Shown here in pieces: positions 1 through 8,010 of a DNA stretch of 64,000 nt. Within the stretch, counting starts at the first letter, position 1. Each line of letters opens with the position of its first letter. Origin of the DNA: Microtetraspora sp. NBRC 13810 (GTDB lineage Bacteria; Actinomycetota; Actinomycetes; Streptosporangiales; Streptosporangiaceae). A program made the translations under genes and the position numbers. Location: the NCBI RefSeq assembly GCF_030268685.1, contig NZ_BSRQ01000001.1, positions 768,293-832,292 on the forward strand, read 5' to 3'. The notes beneath the pieces are model-generated. The model was not told the DNA's origin. It did no database searches and was given only the letters and a program-made list of their open reading frames with translations.

Positions 1-2
1 TG

Positions 3-293
3 CGCGCGCCCATCCTGGTGGGGGTGCTGCGGTCGCTCTTCGACGAGCTGTGGGCGCGGGCCGCGCCGCTGCCGTGGGCGGGCGGCGGCGACGGGGTGAT
101 CCAGGTGCTCAGGCTGGCCGCCCAGGGGCTCTGCGACGAGACGATCGCCCGGCACCTGGGCGTCTCGGTGCGCACCGTACGCGCGCGGTTCGCGGACGCG
201 ATGACCGAGCTGGGCGCCCAGTCGCGGTTCCACGCCGGCGTGGAGGCCGCGAGGCGGGGATGGCTGGACGGGGACGCGATGGGCAAACACTGA
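3..293 (+). CDS. C-terminal fragment of a LuxR-type HTH transcriptional regulator (5' end outside window)
   Basis: The reading frame is open to the left edge, so this is the last ~96 residues of a longer protein; the GTG at 18 is unlikely to be the true start. The tail contains a LuxR/GerE-like helix-turn-helix: about residues 30-80 read IQVLRLAAQGLCDETIAR, then HLGVSVRTVRARF, with the usual hydrophobic spacing of that fold. Such tails occur on many actinobacterial DNA-binding regulators. The sensory or N-terminal domain is not visible, so neither ligand nor targets can be named. It ends 82 bp before the next gene and is probably transcribed independently. Confidence 0.7.
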   Translation, partial: RAPILVGVLRSLFDELWARAAPLPWAGGGDGVIQVLRLAAQGLCDETIARHLGVSVRTVRARFADAMTELGAQSRFHAGVEAARRGWLDGDAMGKH

Positions 294-375
294 TCCATCC
301 CGGCGTCTCATGCCAAGCACGACCGGTGAGCAGCCTATAGGCTCTTTCCCCATAGTCGTTGACAAGGTGGGATGC

Positions 376-750
376 GTGGAAGATCTGCCCCGCGACCCGT
401 TCGCGGACGATCCAGAAGACCCGACGGAAGCGCTGGGCGGGCTTGAGGACAACGAGCCCCTGACCCCGGCGGAGCGCGACGAGGCCATCACCGACCTCGC
501 CGACGTGGAGGTGTTCCGTTCCCTGCTCGAACCGCAGGGGGTTCTCGGGCTGGTCCTCGACTGCCCGGAGTGCGGGGAGCAGCACTACTTCGACTGGGAG
601 CTGCTGCGCGGCAACCTGCGCCAGATGATCGACGAGGGTCAGCCCCAGGTGCACGAGCCGGCCTTCCAGCCCGACCCGGCCCACTATGTGAGCTGGGAAT
701 ACGCCCGGGGTTACGTCGACGGGGTCATCGACACCGAAGAGCGCCGCTGA
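376..750 (+). CDS. DUF5319 family protein (Rv3412-like), ~124 aa
   Basis: An acidic cytosolic protein of unknown function, beginning VEDLPRDPFADDPEDP, which matches the conserved N-terminus of the actinobacterial DUF5319 family as I recall it. A CPEC motif (LDCPECGEQHYFDWELL) looks like half of a metal site. The start is taken at GTG 376, preceded by AGGTGGG at 365-371; an in-frame ATG at 310 would add 22 residues without a good ribosome binding site. In Mycobacterium tuberculosis this family (Rv3412) lies next to sigD and its anti-sigma gene, the same neighbourhood as here. The last 40 bp overlap the convergent anti-sigma gene. Confidence 0.75.
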   Translation: MEDLPRDPFADDPEDPTEALGGLEDNEPLTPAERDEAITDLADVEVFRSLLEPQGVLGLVLDCPECGEQHYFDWELLRGNLRQMIDEGQPQVHEPAFQPDPAHYVSWEYARGYVDGVIDTEERR

Positions 751-1007
751 TCCACGTCGTCGATCAGCGCGGCCAGCAGCCGCACCGCGGGGTCCTTCTC
801 GCCCGGATCGACGCCCTCCCGCCGGGACAGAGCCGCAAGGACCGCGTCGGTGGCCAGGACCGCGTCGGTGGCGAGGACGCCGATGTCGTCCTGCGCCGGC
901 CCGCCCACCCGAGCCGGCCGATCCGGGGCCGCACCCGCCCCGGTCTCACGCTGATCCCGCTTCGTCTCCCACTCCTCCGCTAGCTCGCCGGCCCCGGCTG
1001 ACCGCAC
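711..1007 (-). CDS. Short RsdA-like anti-sigma factor, soluble (98 aa)
   Basis: It lies 5 bp downstream of the sigma factor gene on the same strand, with a GTG start at 1007, the position of rsdA next to sigD in M. tuberculosis. Residues about 40-86 (DDIGVL...DAVLAALSRREG...AVRLLAALIDDVD) resemble the sigma-D-binding region at the N-terminus of RsdA: an acidic helix, a short linker, then an LLAAL helix. Known RsdA proteins continue into a transmembrane helix and an extracytoplasmic part; here the protein stops after the binding region. An 18-bp tandem duplication (841-876, one mismatch) repeats VLATDA in frame. Its 3' end overlaps the convergent DUF5319 gene. It is either a minimal anti-sigma or a truncated gene. 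Confidence 0.6.
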   Translation of the reverse strand: MRSAGAGELAEEWETKRDQRETGAGAAPDRPARVGGPAQDDIGVLATDAVLATDAVLAALSRREGVDPGEKDPAVRLLAALIDDVDQRRSSVSMTPST

Positions 1008-1012
1008 GGGGG

Positions 1013-1669
1013 TCAGGCGATCGACTCCAGCTCCGCCATCGCCCGCAGCCTGGCCAGCGCCCTGTGCTGGGCGACCCGGACCGCGCCGGGCGACATACCG
1101 AGTACATTACCGGTCTCCTCGGCGGACAGTCCCGAGACCACCCGCAGGATGATGAGCTCCCGCTGGTTGTCCGGTAACCGCGACAGCAGCCGGCGGGCGT
1201 GCTCCGCCTCGATGTAGCGGACCACGGTCTCCTCCGGCCCCGGCCCCTCGTCCGGCCCGTCCGGCAGATCCTGGGTCGGTACGGCGGAGCGCACCGAGCT
1301 TCTGAGCGCGTCGGCCACCTTGTGCGCCGCGATGCCGAACACGAAAGACGCGAACGGCCGGCCCATGTCGCGATAGCGGGGCAGCGCCGACAGCACCGCT
1401 ATGCAGACTTCCTGGGCCACGTCATCGGCAATGTGATACTGACCGGAAACTCGGCCGAGGCGCGCGCGACAATAACGCACCACCATCGGGCGCAAGTGCC
1501 CGAGCAGAGTTTCGATCGCACGGCGATCTCCCTGAACGGCGAGGCTCGTCAGTTCCCTGAGGTCGGGCTCGTCCGATCTCGTCGCAAGCCTTACCCCACT
1601 TATGGCGTCGGCGACGCGTCCCTCGGTCACGATAGGCATGATGCCCGCCCTGATCGGGCCTGTCGTCAT
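1013..1669 (-). CDS. ECF-like sigma-70 factor, SigD/ShbA type
   Basis: RNA polymerase sigma factor of 218 aa. Region 2 (about residues 50-115) has [15 protein letters not shown] followed by [17 protein letters not shown], the -10 recognition segment. Region 4 (about 160-210) contains [27 protein letters not shown] and [18 protein letters not shown], the -35 recognition helix-turn-helix. Position beside groEL, the DUF5319 gene and an RsdA-like gene fits M. tuberculosis SigD and Streptomyces ShbA, which drives transcription of the principal sigma gene hrdB. The ATG at 1669 lacks a clear ribosome binding site; ATG 1639 (MPIVTEGRV) is a plausible alternative. An AT-rich promoter region lies upstream. 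Confidence 0.85.
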   Translation of the reverse strand: MTTGPIRAGIMPIVTEGRVADAISGVRLATRSDEPDLRELTSLAVQGDRRAIETLLGHLRPMVVRYCRARLGRVSGQYHIADDVAQEVCIAVLSALPRYRDMGRPFASFVFGIAAHKVADALRSSVRSAVPTQDLPDGPDEGPGPEETVVRYIEAEHARRLLSRLPDNQRELIILRVVSGLSAEETGNVLGMSPGAVRVAQHRALARLRAMAELESIA

Positions 1670-1752
1670 CGCGAACGGCTACGGATTGGTCACATTGAGG
1701 GGACGATAACGGGCGGTAATCAATTGGCAACTCTATGGATTATGCCGTGTGA

Positions 1753-1781
1753 AATATTTCATGGCATTAGGTATTTTGCAA
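1753..1781 (-). promoter_or_regulatory. Candidate promoter of the sigma factor gene with overlapping palindrome
   Basis: On the minus strand TTGCAA (1781-1776), 17 bp, then AATATT (1758-1753). The -10 lies inside a perfect 12-bp palindrome TGAAATATTTCA (1750-1761), a possible operator. The block 1690-1800 is strikingly AT-rich for this genome. A second weaker pair, TTGCCA-N16-TATCGT, lies closer to the gene. Confidence 0.4.
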
Positions 1782-1901
1782 CTATTGTGAGTGACTTCGC
1801 GTGACGCTTTGGGCCCTCGCCCGGTTTACGGCTAAACAGAGCTACATCCTTCTCGTCTGGTCCGGCCGCGCCGTACCGCCCGGTCGGACCGGAAACGCAG
1901 A

Positions 1902-1935
1902 ACGGCCCGCGCCCCCTGGACGGGACGCGGGCCGT
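1902..1935 (-). terminator. Terminator downstream of groEL
   Basis: Perfect 10-bp inverted repeat ACGGCCCGCG / CGCGGGCCGT with a 14-nt loop, 44 bp past the groEL stop. There is no T-tract, which is common in high-GC actinomycetes. Confidence 0.65.
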
Positions 1936-1978
1936 GCCGCTCGAAGCCTCGATCGGTGACCTGGATCGGTGACCTCGA

Positions 1979-3667
<1,689 letters not shown>

Positions 3668-3701
3668 TCACCTTTTTGGTAAGTCCCGCTGGCTGGGGCG
3701 C

Positions 3702-4013
3702 TTACTTCTCGATGATGGCGAGCACGTCGCGGGCGGAGAGCACGAGGTACTCCTCGCCGCCGTACTTCACCTCGGTGCCGCCGTACTTGCTGTAGAGGAC
3801 GATGTCCCCTTCGGCGACGTCGAGCGGAATGCGCTTCTCGCCTTCCTCGTCCCAGTTACCCGGGCCCACGGCGAGGACTTTGCCCTCCTGGGGCTTCTCC
3901 TTCGCGGTGTCCGGGATGACCAGGCCGGACGCGGTCGTCTGCTCGGCCTCAAGCGGCTGAACCACGATGCGGTCGCCGAGCGGCTTAACGGGAACCTTAG
4001 TGGCGGTCGTCAC
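3702..4013 (-). CDS. groES: Co-chaperonin GroES
   Basis: 10-kDa lid of the GroEL chamber, 103 aa (typical ~95-103). It begins [27 protein letters not shown], containing the mobile-loop segment that binds GroEL. It ends in the conserved [15 protein letters not shown] strand. Start is GTG 4013 with GGGGAGG 7 nt upstream. First gene of the groES-groEL operon; promoter and CIRCE operator lie immediately upstream. Confidence 0.98.
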   Translation of the reverse strand: MTTATKVPVKPLGDRIVVQPLEAEQTTASGLVIPDTAKEKPQEGKVLAVGPGNWDEEGEKRIPLDVAEGDIVLYSKYGGTEVKYGGEEYLVLSARDVLAIIEK

Positions 4014-4101
4014 GATCGGACCTCCCCTTCAGATGGTTATGTAGAGCTGAAGAGGCGACCAGCGGCCTGCCGTCGCGGGTGTCAGACCTGCCTCGTCGCT
4101 A

Positions 4102-4128
4102 TTGGCACTCTCAATGGTTGAGTGCCAA
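4102..4128 (-). promoter_or_regulatory. CIRCE operator (HrcA binding site)
   Basis: TTGGCACTC, 9 nt, GAGTGCCAA: a perfect inverted repeat one base per arm from the classical CIRCE sequence TTAGCACTC-N9-GAGTGCTAA. It lies between the promoter and groES. Repression by HrcA, relieved on heat shock, is established for this element in other bacteria. Confidence 0.95.
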
Positions 4129-4134
4129 CACGAA

Positions 4135-4163
4135 ACAGTATGCAAGCCTCAGCGACTCGTCAA
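4135..4163 (-). promoter_or_regulatory. groES-groEL promoter
   Basis: Minus strand -35 TTGACG (4163-4158), 17-bp spacer, -10 TACTGT (4140-4135). Transcription would start just before or within the CIRCE element, consistent with repression by HrcA. Confidence 0.8.
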
Positions 4164-4289
4164 CACGAACCGCCCGCAGGTCAGCCACCACCGTGTCCGC
4201 TGGTAGAGGAACCGGGCGGAGGGCGGCGACCGCGCCGGGCCGCGGAGCCCGGCCTGACCGGCGCCGTGAACAGGGGAGCGCACGCCGAA
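4164..4289. other. Intergenic spacer between groES promoter and accessory block
   Basis: Short GC-rich spacer between the groES promoter and the terminator of the first small secreted-protein gene. I see no gene in it. Confidence 0.5.
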
Positions 4290-4321
4290 GGGGACCGGCG
4301 CATCCCCGCGCGCCGGCCCCC
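4290..4321 (-). terminator. Terminator of the first small secreted protein gene
   Basis: GGGGACCGGCGC / GCGCCGGCCCCC, a 12-bp stem with one mismatch and an 8-nt loop, 20 bp beyond the stop codon at 4341. Confidence 0.7.
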
Positions 4322-4340
4322 TGTCGGTGAACCTGCTAGA

Positions 4341-4613
4341 TCAGCCGCTCAGCGAGTCGTTGAACGTGTCGTTGAAGCACGCGAAGTTGCGCGCCTTGTT
4401 GCTGCTGCCGAGAACGCCCTGGAGCTCGAGCAGCTCCACGACGCTGACGTCGTTCAGGGCGTCACAGAGCTGAACGTGGTCGAGGATGTGCACGCTCTGG
4501 TCGACGTCGTTGCCGCCGTTGCCGACGGGCCACGGCTGCGCGTACGCCGGGGTAGCAGCAAGGGAGATGCCCAGGGCGGCGAGGATGGCTCCGGTGGCTG
4601 CCAGCTTCTTCAT
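4341..4613 (-). CDS. Small secreted Cys-pair protein, member 1 of a six-gene family (90 aa)
   Basis: Exported small protein with no assigned function. Residues 1-25 form a signal peptide (KK, hydrophobic core, TPAYA cleavage site), leaving a ~65-residue mature chain beginning QPWP. Two cysteines (LC and FAC) are separated by 28 residues. The stretch between them (C-x4-NDV...LLELQGV) matches the C-x27-C core CGN-xxIGDI-xxxLxxLxPV of the four genes to the right. PWP and GG[ND][ND]V before the first Cys are also shared. The VHILDH motif before the first Cys is closest to the large member at 8011-8877 (VHVLYH). The tail FNDTFNDSLSG resembles the repeat unit of that large protein. Start ATG 4613 has GGAG at 8 nt. 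Rodlin-like surface protein is my inference. Confidence 0.8.
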   Translation of the reverse strand: MKKLAATGAILAALGISLAATPAYAQPWPVGNGGNDVDQSVHILDHVQLCDALNDVSVVELLELQGVLGSSNKARNFACFNDTFNDSLSG

Positions 4614-5100
4614 GCGTGAGACTCCATAGCTCGATTGGATCGGGGGGAGGCTGATCGGTCTAATCTGCCTCTGGCTTGCCAGTTGACCTTCGGCACAATG
4701 AATGCCGCTCAGTCGCAGAGTGAAACTACAGGGGCCCTGCATCATCCGCAGGCCATTGTCGATTTCCACCGACCATCGCCATTAGTACGGGGATGCGCTC
4801 GGAATACTTATAGTAGCCAACCCTGTTATTCACCCTGAAGATCCACTAGATCCGCGCTATGTACGTCTCGCCCGATCTGTCCAGTGCAATTCATGAACCG
4901 GATTGTGATAACGCCGAAAACACGAATAAAAACGCACTTCCTGTACTTTCGGTGCGTTCGGACAGCCGGGAGCCGGTCGAGCCACCGGGCCGGCGACGAG
5001 GGGCGATCTTCCGCCACACCGCTCCCCCGCGGCCGGCCCGACGCCACCGCGCCGCCCCGGACCCCACGACGATCATCGGGTCTCGCCGGTACGGCGGCCC
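4614..5100. other. Intergenic region, AT-richer than the genome, no gene seen
   Basis: This 487-bp spacer must carry the promoter of the gene ending at 4341 (minus strand), but I find no convincing -35/-10 pair and none of the promoter elements shared by the next four genes. Its right half holds a candidate terminator for the gene at 5101-5343. Short frames on both strands lack ribosome binding sites and family features. Confidence 0.5.
4931..4958 (-). terminator. Weak candidate terminator of the 5101-5343 gene
   Basis: AACGCAC / GTGCGTT, a 7-bp stem with a 14-nt loop, followed on the minus strand by a T-rich stretch. It is 143 bp beyond the stop codon, so the assignment is tentative. Confidence 0.35.
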
Positions 5101-5343
5101 TTAGCCGTTCTGGTAGACCCGGATGCTGCAGTCCACCGGCTTGGACCCGGCGAAGGTCACCGGAGTCAGCGGAACGAGGAGGGCGGTGATGTCACCGATG
5201 GCACTGTTGCCGCACTGGATCGTGTTTCCGTTCTGCGCGGCGGCGTTGCCACCGGGCCAAGGCGCGGCCGCCTCGGCGGGGGTGAGACCCAGTCCAGCCC
5301 AAGCCGCCAGGGCGACCCCACCAAGTGCGAGCTTCTTGAGCAT
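5101..5343 (-). CDS. Small secreted Cys-pair protein, member 2 (80 aa)
   Basis: Signal peptide MLKKLALGG... ending TPAEA (residue 25), then a 55-residue mature protein starting AAPWPGGN. The core is CGNSAIGDI, an aliphatic strand ALLVPLTPV, and PVDC: two Cys with 27 residues between, suited to one disulfide after export. It is near-identical in layout to the next two genes, especially in signal peptide, CGN-IGDI and PVDCSIR(V/A)YQ. Start ATG 5343 has GGGAG at 7 nt. It has its own promoter, so it is probably monocistronic. No enzyme motif is present; a structural surface role is inferred. Confidence 0.8.
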   Translation of the reverse strand: MLKKLALGGVALAAWAGLGLTPAEAAAPWPGGNAAAQNGNTIQCGNSAIGDITALLVPLTPVTFAGSKPVDCSIRVYQNG

Positions 5344-5378
5344 CTAATTCTCCCGATCGATCTCGGTCTGAGGATTGA

Positions 5379-5472
5379 GCTCGGACCAAAAGTCCGAGCC
5401 GACAGCAAGTAGACCGACAGCGGCGACGAATATCAACCCAACGGACGTCGATTGAATTAAAGAAAGGTCAAA
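5379..5472 (-). promoter_or_regulatory. Promoter, upstream box and 5' hairpin of the 5101-5343 gene
   Basis: Minus strand: upstream box TTTGACCTTTCTTTAA (5472-5457), -35 TTGATA (5436-5431), 17 bp, -10 TCTACT (5413-5408). A start near 5401 would open the mRNA with GCTCGGAC / GTCCGAGC (5379-5399, 8-bp stem). The same order of elements precedes the next two genes; the hairpin is not conserved at 7532. Confidence 0.7.
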
Positions 5473-5579
5473 CTCGGTCGTCCCGCCCAACGAATCCCGC
5501 CGGTCCGGGGAAGAAGCGCGCAAGGCCCGTTTTGACCGGTCCCGCAAGAAACATTCCTCCGTATCGTGTTATCGGCCCC

Positions 5580-5623
5580 AAAACAAAAAAAGGGGGGCAC
5601 TACGACCGACGTCGTAGTGCCCC
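5580..5623 (-). terminator. Rho-independent terminator of the 5726-5983 gene
   Basis: Perfect 13-bp stem GGGGCACTACGAC / GTCGTAGTGCCCC (5594-5623) with a 4-nt loop, followed on the minus strand by TTTTTTTGTTTT. This is a classical intrinsic terminator, unusual for the T-tract in so GC-rich a genome. Confidence 0.9.
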
Positions 5624-5662
5624 ACCTTCCCTGAAAACGGTTCGGCGATCCGCGGACGGCCG

Positions 5663-5689
5663 GGGGCCGGCCCCATCGACGCCGGCCCC
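5663..5689 (-). other. 3' UTR hairpin of the 5726-5983 gene
   Basis: GGGGCCGGC / GCCGGCCCC, a 9-bp stem with a 9-nt loop, 36 bp past the stop. A similar GGCCGGC / GCCGGCC hairpin follows the next paralogue at 6466-6488, so the duplicated unit includes 3' flanking DNA. Confidence 0.5.
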
Positions 5690-5725
5690 GGCGGTCCGAT
5701 CAGCTTGCGCCGACCTCCGCAGTTT

Positions 5726-5983
5726 TCAGTCCTGATCCTGGTAGGCGCGGATGCTGCAGTCCACCGGCTTCTTGTTGTTCAACGTCACCGGGGCGAGGTT
5801 GAGCAGCGTGACCGCGATATCACCGATGGTCTGGTTGCCACAGACAATCACGTTGTTGGACTGCGCGGCGGTGTTGTCGCCGCCTTCCGGCCAGGGCCAC
5901 GGCGCAGCCGCGTGAGCGGGGGCGAGCCCCAACCCGGCCCATGCCGCGAGGACGGCTCCGCCAAGTGCGAGCTTCTTGAGCAT
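5726..5983 (-). CDS. Small secreted Cys-pair protein, member 3 (85 aa)
   Basis: Signal peptide to residue 25 (APAHA), mature chain about 60 residues starting AAPWPWPEGGDN. It has an Asn-rich segment SNNVIV before the first Cys, then CGNQTIGDI, a hydrophobic strand VTLLNLAPV, and PVDC with 27 residues between the cysteines. The polar end is AYQDQD. Start ATG 5983 lies in the same GGGAG ribosome binding site context as members 2 and 4. Own promoter at 6048-6076 and strong terminator at 5580-5623 make it a single-gene transcript. Closest relative in the cluster is member 4. Function unknown; a secreted, disulfide-bonded structural protein is inferred. Confidence 0.8.
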   Translation of the reverse strand: MLKKLALGGAVLAAWAGLGLAPAHAAAPWPWPEGGDNTAAQSNNVIVCGNQTIGDIAVTLLNLAPVTLNNKKPVDCSIRAYQDQD

Positions 5984-6017
5984 CTAATTCTCCCGATCGA
6001 TCTCGGTCTGAGGATTC

Positions 6018-6113
6018 GGCTCGCACCAAAAAGACGAGCCCAAAGCCAGTAGACCCATCCACGCGAGGAATCTCAAGCCGACAACCGATCGATCGGATTA
6101 AAGAAAAATCAAA
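6018..6113 (-). promoter_or_regulatory. Promoter, upstream box and 5' hairpin of the 5726-5983 gene
   Basis: Minus strand: box TTTGATTTTTCTTTAA (6113-6098), -35 TTGAGA (6076-6071), 17 bp, -10 TCTACT (6053-6048), then a leader hairpin GGCTCG / CGAGCC (6018-6040). Spacing from box to start codon is 115 bp, against 114 and 116 for the two adjacent paralogues. Confidence 0.7.
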
Positions 6114-6239
6114 TAACCGGCGAGATTCCCAAGAGCCTGACACATTCACTCTTGCCGCAAATACGACATGTCGGTCAACCTATACAACGAGCACTTTCTG
6201 AATTGCCTCCGCCCCCGCCGGCCCCCGGATCCGCGCGAA

Positions 6240-6278
6240 CAAAAAAAGTGGACACCGCGACGCCGTCGCGGTGTCCAC
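6240..6278 (-). terminator. Rho-independent terminator of the 6528-6785 gene
   Basis: Perfect 14-bp stem GTGGACACCGCGAC / GTCGCGGTGTCCAC with a 3-nt loop (6248-6278), followed on the minus strand by seven T and GTT. Confidence 0.9.
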
Positions 6279-6424
6279 CAGCCTGAACGCCAACCAGCAG
6301 GCCGACTCGTCTCCTGAAGAGGAGACGTTCCAGAGAGCCTCTAAGCCCTGCGTTCACATCGAGCGCAGCGCCTGTGGCCGTCCCATGAGCCGGTCTCGAA
6401 CAAGCCGGCCAGGTCCGGCGGGAG

Positions 6425-6451
6425 GATCCGCCTTCCCCCGGAAGGCGGATC
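6425..6451 (-). other. Additional 3' hairpin of the 6528-6785 gene
   Basis: Perfect 12-bp stem GATCCGCCTTCC / GGAAGGCGGATC with a 3-nt loop, 77 bp past the stop. Together with 6466-6488 and the terminator at 6240-6278 the 3' UTR carries three hairpins. No coding frame is credible between them. Confidence 0.55.
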
Positions 6452-6527
6452 GGCGATCCGCAAGCGGCCGGCCCCGTCGGTGCCGGCCTCCCGCGGCCGA
6501 TCAGCTTTCGCTGATTCCCGGCAGGGC

Positions 6528-6785
6528 CTAGTCCTGGTTCTGGTAGGCCCGGATGCTGCAGTCCACCGGCTGGGTGTTGTTGAAAGTCACCGGCTGGAGA
6601 GGAATAAGCGGAATCGAGATGTCGCCGATGGCCTTGTTGCCGCAGACGACAACGTTGTTGGCCTGCGCGGCGACGTTGTCGCCACCCGGCTTGGGCCACG
6701 GAGCGTCCGCCTGGGCAGGGGTGGCGAGGCCCAGTCCGGCCCAGGCCGTGAGGACGGCCCCACCAAGTGCGAGCTTCTTGAGCAT
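6528..6785 (-). CDS. Small secreted Cys-pair protein, member 4 (85 aa)
   Basis: Signal peptide to residue 26 (TPAQA), mature chain about 59 residues starting DAPWPKPGGDN. Segment QANNVVV, then CGNKAIGDI, strand SIPLIPLQPV, and PVDC; 27 residues lie between the cysteines. Tail SIRAYQNQD is almost the same as in member 3. Start ATG 6785 follows CGGGAGATTTAA. Own promoter and terminator. The near-identity of signal peptide, ribosome binding site and leader to members 2 and 3 points to recent tandem duplication, while the mature segments have diverged. Function unknown. Confidence 0.8.
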   Translation of the reverse strand: MLKKLALGGAVLTAWAGLGLATPAQADAPWPKPGGDNVAAQANNVVVCGNKAIGDISIPLIPLQPVTFNNTQPVDCSIRAYQNQD

Positions 6786-6819
6786 TTAAATCTCCCGATC
6801 GATCTCGGTCTGAGGATTC

Positions 6820-6916
6820 GGCTCGCGCCAGAGGTACGAGCCAGACAGCAAGTAGACCGACGGGCGACACGGATAGCAAGCCAACAGCCGCCGCCAAACC
6901 TTAAAGAAACGTCAAA
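6820..6916 (-). promoter_or_regulatory. Promoter, upstream box and 5' hairpin of the 6528-6785 gene
   Basis: Minus strand: box TTTGACGTTTCTTTAA (6916-6901), -35 TTGCTA (6879-6874), 17 bp, -10 TCTACT (6856-6851), leader hairpin GGCTCG / CGAGCC (6820-6842). Confidence 0.7.
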
Positions 6917-7062
6917 TCACCTCCGAAGCTCTCTTAGCGTGAATGTGAGGTGTAGCGACGACGATTTCCGGGAAACGTTTCGCGCGCCCTGCCTCCCCCA
7001 CCGGTTTCACCGGAGCCGCGCCCGCGCCGACACTCCGGTGCGTACATCGGGCGAACACAGAA

Positions 7063-7095
7063 GCGGGCGCCGCGGCTGTCTGCCGCGGCGCCCGC
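7063..7095 (-). terminator. Candidate terminator of the 7286-7531 gene
   Basis: Perfect 13-bp stem GCGGGCGCCGCGG / CCGCGGCGCCCGC with a 7-nt loop, 190 bp beyond the stop. There is no T-tract. Confidence 0.6.
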
Positions 7096-7285
7096 ATTCC
7101 TTGCGCTTACCTCACGAAATGACCGAATCCTCCGGAAGAAATATCTTTACGTCATCGATGTCGGGCCGAAAAACCGCGCGTCCCGGGAAACCGGACGACC
7201 CTCCCGTCGCCTCCGCACGCGCACCCCGGCCCGGATCATCGCTCCGCGGAGCAGACCGCCGGCCGCGAGGCCCATCGACTCGCCC

Positions 7286-7531
7286 TTAGTGCTGGTTAAC
7301 CGTGAAGTTGCAGTTCACCGGCTCGTTGCCGGTGGCCGTCACCGGGGCGAGGGTGATGAGGCCCAGCGTGATGTCGCCGATGGTCTCGTTACCGCAGACG
7401 GCGGTGTTGCCGGACTGCGTCGAGATGTTGTCGTGGTCCGGAGGCGGCCAGTGGCCACCCGCCTGAGCAGGAGAGGCGAGGCCCGCGAACCCCGAGACAA
7501 CTGCACCAGCGACTAGAAGCTTCCTGAACAT
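7286..7531 (-). CDS. Small secreted Cys-pair protein, member 5 (81 aa)
   Basis: The most diverged of the four promoter-sharing paralogues. Signal peptide MFRKLLVAGA... ends at residue 24 (SPAQA), leaving a 57-residue mature chain GGHWPPPDHDN. The shared core is intact: CGNETIGDI, LGLITLAPV, PVNC, with 27 residues between cysteines. It replaces PWP by HWPPP and ends NFTVNQH. Start ATG 7531 has GGATAA upstream rather than GGGAGA. The promoter and box match those of members 2-4. No known catalytic motif; a secreted structural role is inferred. Confidence 0.8.
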   Translation of the reverse strand: MFRKLLVAGAVVSGFAGLASPAQAGGHWPPPDHDNISTQSGNTAVCGNETIGDITLGLITLAPVTATGNEPVNCNFTVNQH

Positions 7532-7600
7532 ATGTGTTATCCGATCGATATCGCTCTAATAGTCCGACTCGCCACTCATCCGAGGATCGAGCCATTAACT

Positions 7601-7656
7601 AGTAGAACGGACAGACGGCACAATGGTCAAGCGAATAGCGGTAAAGAATCATCAAG
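7601..7656 (-). promoter_or_regulatory. Promoter and upstream box of the 7286-7531 gene
   Basis: Minus strand: box CTTGATGATTCTTTAC (7656-7641), -35 TTGACC (7630-7625), 18 bp, -10 TCTACT (7606-7601). The -10 and box position match the other three paralogues; the leader hairpin is not conserved. Confidence 0.65.
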
Positions 7657-7966
7657 CACTAGTCAGCATGATTTAGCACAACAAGAACGGCATATCGGGC
7701 TTACCGTATCGCTATGAAACGGACCCGCTCCATCAGAACCTCTACGGCGACATTTGCCTTCAAGGCTCTTGTCGCCACGGCAAATTGCAGGCTGAAACAG
7801 CCCGCCGACGTAACCGAGCCCCGCTCTCCGACCGGCTCGGCGCGCACCGGGTGAACGGTGACCGCCCCGGCGCCCCGGCACCCGCCTTCGCCCCCGGAAG
7901 CGCCCAGTCCCCTGAACATCCGTGCCCCCGTCCACCCGGGCGGCGCGGACCAGGGGCCACGACGAA
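7657..7966. other. Intergenic region without recognised gene
   Basis: Between the control region of the gene at 7286-7531 and the terminator of the gene at 8011. The left third is AT-rich and the right part GC-rich. I see no coding frame with a ribosome binding site and no structured RNA. Confidence 0.45.
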
Positions 7967-7992
7967 GGGGCCGGCGCGTGTGCGCCGGCCCC
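7967..7992 (-). terminator. Terminator of the 8011-8877 gene
   Basis: Perfect 11-bp stem GGGGCCGGCGC / GCGCCGGCCCC with loop GTGT, 18 bp past the stop codon. The stem is nearly the same as the one ending the 4341-4613 gene. Confidence 0.8.
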
Positions 7993-8010
7993 CCATGATC
8001 TTGCGCTGTC

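Noticed and set aside
5594..6278. Hairpin series considered as a CRISPR array or integron attC sites
   Set aside because: The repeats are unequal, each is a self-complementary terminator with a T-tract on the minus strand, and they track gene ends.
6175..6897. Minus-strand 240-codon frame spanning a small secreted gene and its flanks
   Set aside because: It runs through the terminator at 6240-6278 and the promoter at 6851, and overlaps the better supported 85-aa gene in another frame.
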